Below are positions 59,869-64,000 of a stretch of DNA of 64,000 bases, piece after piece. The position numbers and the translations under genes are program-made. The notes below the pieces were generated by a model that saw nothing but the letters and a program-made list of their open reading frames with translations, was not told the origin of the DNA and did no database searches. The stretch's first letter is position 1; the number at the start of each line of letters is the position of its first letter. This stretch comes from Owenia fusiformis. Taxonomy: Eukaryota > Annelida > Polychaeta > Sabellida > Oweniidae. The DNA is taken from the NCBI GenBank assembly GCA_903813345.2, contig CAIIXF020000001.1, forward strand, positions 20,109,915 through 20,173,914. The letters are read 5' to 3'.

Positions 59869-60548
59869 CACGGTGCGGTATCCTAACTGCGGGCATACTA
59901 TGCACGCAGTTTGAAACCCTGACAAACTGCGCGCATATTTAAAAATGGCAGATGGGGAGGACACGACTCCATTAAGGATGAAAAGTACTGGAATTACAAG
60001 GTTAGTTTTGTTTATCAGACATTACCATTATGTGGAGACTAGCTTACTTTACAAGTAGCACTGATCTTTTTCCTGGTGTAAACCTAGTTATCTCAATATA
60101 AGGTTCCTTAAAGGAGCTTGTTCAAAATATACAGTGTTGCGTCATATAATGTCTGTTTGTCGTAGTTTGAAGTTTATTCAGCCCTTGTGTTTGCACATAC
60201 TGAAAGATGCTAGATTACTGCATATAAGCAATACATAGTATTTTCTATTTCTGTGAAAAGTGTGACATCTTAACTTATGTGTGGGTATCGGTAATCAAAA
60301 AACCGATGACAATTTTTTATTAATCTGCTTATATTTTAAAACCTACGTTCATCTAGACATAACTTTCGCTATCACATGATAGAATCCTATAATTGCCACC
60401 GAATGGACGTATGAAACTAGAAAACAATGCAGAATAAATGTCTTCAATTGACATTTGAAAACACTTGTATTATGCAATGTTGATATGCAAGCAGTTTGTC
60501 ATTGTTGCATACTGCGTTCATAGTATGCACACAGTTTGGATACCGTGG
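59869..60548. mobile_element. Inverted-repeat element, about 680 bp, enclosing a small open frame
   Basis: The left arm (CGGTATCCTAACTGCGGGCA with TACTATGCACGCAGTTT) is mirrored at 60509-60548 (ACTGCGTTCATAGTATGCAC to GGATACCG). An inner pair GACAAACTGCGCGCATA / TATGCAAGCAGTTTGTC extends the match to about 80 bp per side. Just inside the left arm a plus-strand ATG (59945) opens MADGEDTTPLRMKSTGIT and runs into a donor-like AG|gttagt. It may be an element carrying a captured or native first exon. Confidence 0.65.
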
Positions 60549-60964
60549 CGTGATATTGTCAACAGGGTGGCATGTTATTCAGATTTTTTACAGGGTGTGG
60601 TATCTCATTGCTTAAATTACAACTCCAGCTTTCCATGTTTGTAGTTTAAGGTTAAGACCTCACCAAGGAAATATGGACAACAAAAAAATTAAAGTAAATA
60701 ATGCCTATATAATTTCTATACAAGAAAAATGATGATTTTTAATGAAAAATGATATTTCCAATATTCCACCTAAAAATCCTCATTATTATCAAAGTTACTT
60801 TCAATCTTATTCCCTTTCATCAATTCAGACAATCTTTTGATGTTGAGATAAAAATACTCCACAAATCTATAATCGAGATCAGTCCTGAACAGACATAACA
60901 GTATCAATTCCACCTCAAAGCCACTTTGAAGGTCTTCAGAAAAGATGTAGAGTGACCAGAATAT

Positions 60965-61230
60965 GTGAAGTCTAGCACACAGACCCGCAAAACATGACTT
61001 ATTAGGAACTGTCGCATTTGTGAAGGAATGAAGTTGCTGCCTAAACTTAATGCATTTCATGGTACTGTGAAGTCTAGCGCACAGTCCCACAAAACATGAC
61101 TTATTAGGAACTGTCGCATTTGTGAAGGAATGAAGTTGATGCCTAAAATTAATGCATTTCATGATACTGTGTAGTCCAACAACATTAGACCTACTGTGAA
61201 GTCTAGCGCACAGTCCCACAAAACATGGCG
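60965..61230. repeat. Tandem repeat, 102-bp unit
   Basis: Two full copies (from 60965 and 61067) and a partial third (61169), with a short extra start at 61196. The unit begins GTGAAGTCTAGCACACAG. Length divisible by three makes a long minus-strand open frame (60770-61249) with a repeated SCFVGLCARLHS segment; I regard this as a repeat artefact. Confidence 0.85.
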
Positions 61231-61249
61231 AGTTAAGGAATAACCACAA

Positions 61250-64000
61250 GTAGCTGAATGATCCCGGTTGCCTAAAACCGATGTTGTGTGCTGTTTTGGT
61301 ACAGTGTGCTGGCCTATAAGTACAATGTATGTGTGTGGTGCATTATGATGTCCCAATCAGAATCAATAGAGTGCAAACAAGACATTACTTGATAGCAAGT
61401 TATTGCACACATCTATTGACTCAACTTTGAGTATATATCAATATGTTCAGTATTCTTATAACCTGAAATAATTTTATTTCATTCAGATATCACCAAAAAT
61501 GACTCCCATTCCAATTTGCCTTTTTGGTTATCTATATCTAAATTATCTAAAATAAGTATCATCTAATTCCTATGCATTTGCTCATTTGTTTAAAGTATAA
61601 AGCTTCATTTAATAGGTTAGTTAATTGGCTCTGATTCGGAGCTTGGTGCAAGACTAAAGACTAACAAAGATTGACTCTGACGACCACCGTACTGGCAGAG
61701 CCACATCATTATGCGGCCATTAATTGATTGAAATGCTCAAATGCAGCAATATAGACAGAGTAACATAAAACATTGTTACACACCATCTTTATAAGTACAT
61801 TGCTAAATTAATAAAAAAGAAATATTGCTATCTGAAAACCAAATTATAAAGATAATAGAAGTTGATATGGAACTGTATTACGTATTACTTCCAAATTAAC
61901 AGAGATAAACCTAAGGTTACATAAACCCTCTTTATACTCCTACTACCAAGAAGTGACACGTTCGAGAAAAGTTTCTGACCTACAGCAGATTTAGATAGCT
62001 CCTTGAAATGTTGAGTTGAATGCCACTTCTAACAATAACAGATAAAACATTTTTTGATAATCAATTTTTTTAGCTCTTATTTTTGGTCCATGGACCCCTT
62101 GGTTTAAGTTGACCTTAGTGAGTTGAAACATATATAAGAAACACATTTTGATATACTTCAGGTAAATAGTAGTCTTACATTTCCTTTAAGACCTAAAGTG
62201 TTTTGTGACCTGAATCAACTGAATTGAAATTATCATTAACCTACATGACCAACTTTTATTTCACCTATTACAATATCTTTAAATTTGAGAAATATGCCTC
62301 TTCTTAAGTTTCTGTAAAAAAATAAATTCATGTCAATACCACAATGTTGTGATACTTTTCTAACCTTTTAAAAAAGTTGCAAAATTTTTTGGCCCACCCT
62401 GTATAGCCTTCCTCAGCTCAAATACAGTCAAACACAGTCTGGTACAAAGACCAAAGAAATATTCCACATTGAGGTAACTATTGAGTCTATTCCATTCATT
62501 TATATTTGTGGATGGATCATATTAAAGGTCTGTGCACCCATTAGATAGGTAGTGCTGTGATGGTACTAAAATCTATTATGATTTAAGGAGTCCCTCTATA
62601 TGTATCTCTCTTTCCAAGAGATTATAGAGGCTGTTGGTGCTATAATTACTAACATAATAGTAAGAGATCACTGTTTTGATAATTGCGATGACCATGTTGA
62701 CAAAATGGTCTGGCAGATCAGTGCCAAGATGGGTCCAAAAAGTGTAATTTTGGGACTAATTTTGAATTTCTTTTAGAAATAGGGCTTCTTTTATAAAAAA
62801 AAATATTTTTGGTAAAATATTCAAAAAAGTATATCTAAATTTCAAAACAGTAGCCTAAAATTGAGATCTTCAATGTAAATGCCTTCTGCAAAACCTAACT
62901 GACAGGGAACTAGATAATGGAGGAGGGGGCACCAAGTAACCATAGACCAAAACAAAGTGACTCAGTACAAAATGGTTACTTTAACCAAACAACCACAGAG
63001 GTCTTGTAGGGTCATGCCACAAGCATGCTGATGCTGACACCGCTCTTGGCAAATAAACATCCAGGTAGTACCTGAAGATGATGAATGTTGATTGGCTCAT
63101 TCAGGTCATGTGATTTTGTTGAGGCAAGCTGGGAAGAAATTAGTCTTTACAGTAAAAAATAATGTTTGTAAACATATCATTTTTGAGAAACTACAGTTAA
63201 CTTAAGGTGGGCTTGGTAATACAACATTTGGACCTGTTTATATATGATGTCACTATGCAAATCATCATATAGAGGTCAAATTATCCATTCTGCTATTTCT
63301 ACCTTAAATTATTCATAATATACAATACACAATGTAATATTTATGCTATATATCATTCAAGCATGATAATAATCAAATAAAACAATTTATAAAATAAAAA
63401 ATTAAAAAATATTTTATCTACATATCTTACTATTTAAAACTTATTAAGTGTTTTTAATTATCAACTGTGTATATTCAATATTGTTTATGATAAATGTTTG
63501 ATATTAACCCACATATTTCATTCATAATAATACTTTTCATATTGGAGTATAACCTTTCAAAATTATTCATACCTTTCAATCGATTGCTGGTATGATTAAA
63601 TTTCTATACAGGATTATCATAAGAGTTAAAATATTCTACAAAAATTGGCCAAAAACTTTCCTAAGTTTTATTTCTTAAAGGGATACACATATATCTTCAG
63701 TGGACTACAGGATGATTTCTAATTTCTAATTTCTCAATGGGGTTCAACATCCAATTTGCTTCAATAACGCAAAAAAACACTGGGCAATTCGGAAGAGGAA
63801 TCTATTAAATAAAACAGATTGGTCACTCAGGTATTTCAAGTACATGAAGATGAATAAGGGTTATATTCTTCCTATATGACATGTCAACTATAGTAACTTA
63901 AGTGTTTGGTACTTGGGAAATTGTCAAAGATCAATAATTCTAATATTAAATGTTCTGAATTATCTTGAAAAATTAAATTGCCATATTCTCAATTGGTCAG
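61250..64000. other. Right end of window, no recognised gene
   Basis: AT-rich. A lone CCACCCTGTATA MITE end lies near 62393. No coding signature is found on either strand. Confidence 0.5.

Noticed and set aside
60770-61249. 159-codon minus-strand open frame with repeated SCFVGLCARLHS segments
   Set aside because: It exists because a 102-bp tandem repeat, divisible by three, keeps a frame open; no family signature, no supporting splice context.
1-64000. CRISPR arrays, operons, bacterial promoters
   Set aside because: The sequence is clearly animal nuclear DNA with spliced genes; the tandem repeats have no unique spacers.

Overview
This is an AT-rich stretch of nuclear DNA from an animal. Its coding sequence is split into many short exons with GT-AG introns, and the non-coding DNA is full of fold-back elements, MITEs, minisatellites and one LINE remnant. 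The repeat style and single type I diacylglycerol kinase suggest a marine invertebrate such as a mollusc or another lophotrochozoan; that placement is inference, while 'bilaterian animal' is safe.

One gene accounts for nearly all supportable coding sequence: a type I diacylglycerol kinase (closest in layout to vertebrate DGKB) on the minus strand. It reads from the start codon at 46292 down to a phase-1 splice donor at 395. The last exons, holding the end of the catalytic accessory domain, lie beyond the left edge. Exon by exon, and in frame throughout, it encodes an N-terminal RVH domain, a long linker with small phase-neutral exons, two EF hands, two C1 domains, and the catalytic domain with GGDGTVGW and PLGTGND motifs. 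About 799 residues are encoded here.

The main discovery is isoform architecture. Two places carry tandem duplicated exons of identical length and phase. The first pair (50 bp each) encodes the first EF-hand calcium loop: one copy is canonical, the other lacks the conserved glycine. The second pair (65 bp each) encodes the start of the catalytic accessory domain. In both pairs, including both copies or neither gives an early stop, so they must be used one at a time. A phase-compatible alternative first coding exon lies inside the 19-kb first intron (37582-37636) and would give a different N-terminus. One kinase gene could therefore yield at least eight isoforms differing in N-terminus, calcium response and catalytic surface.

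Layout: 1-27000 holds the downstream exons, with introns carrying hairpin elements, pogo-like MITEs and minisatellites. 27009-46228 is intron 1, with a LINE remnant, MITEs, a CpG-richer island and a possible alternative promoter. 46293-64000 lies upstream of the gene, with no recognised gene but several inverted-repeat elements, including a deleted Tc1/mariner-like element that keeps a fossil of its transposase C-terminus.
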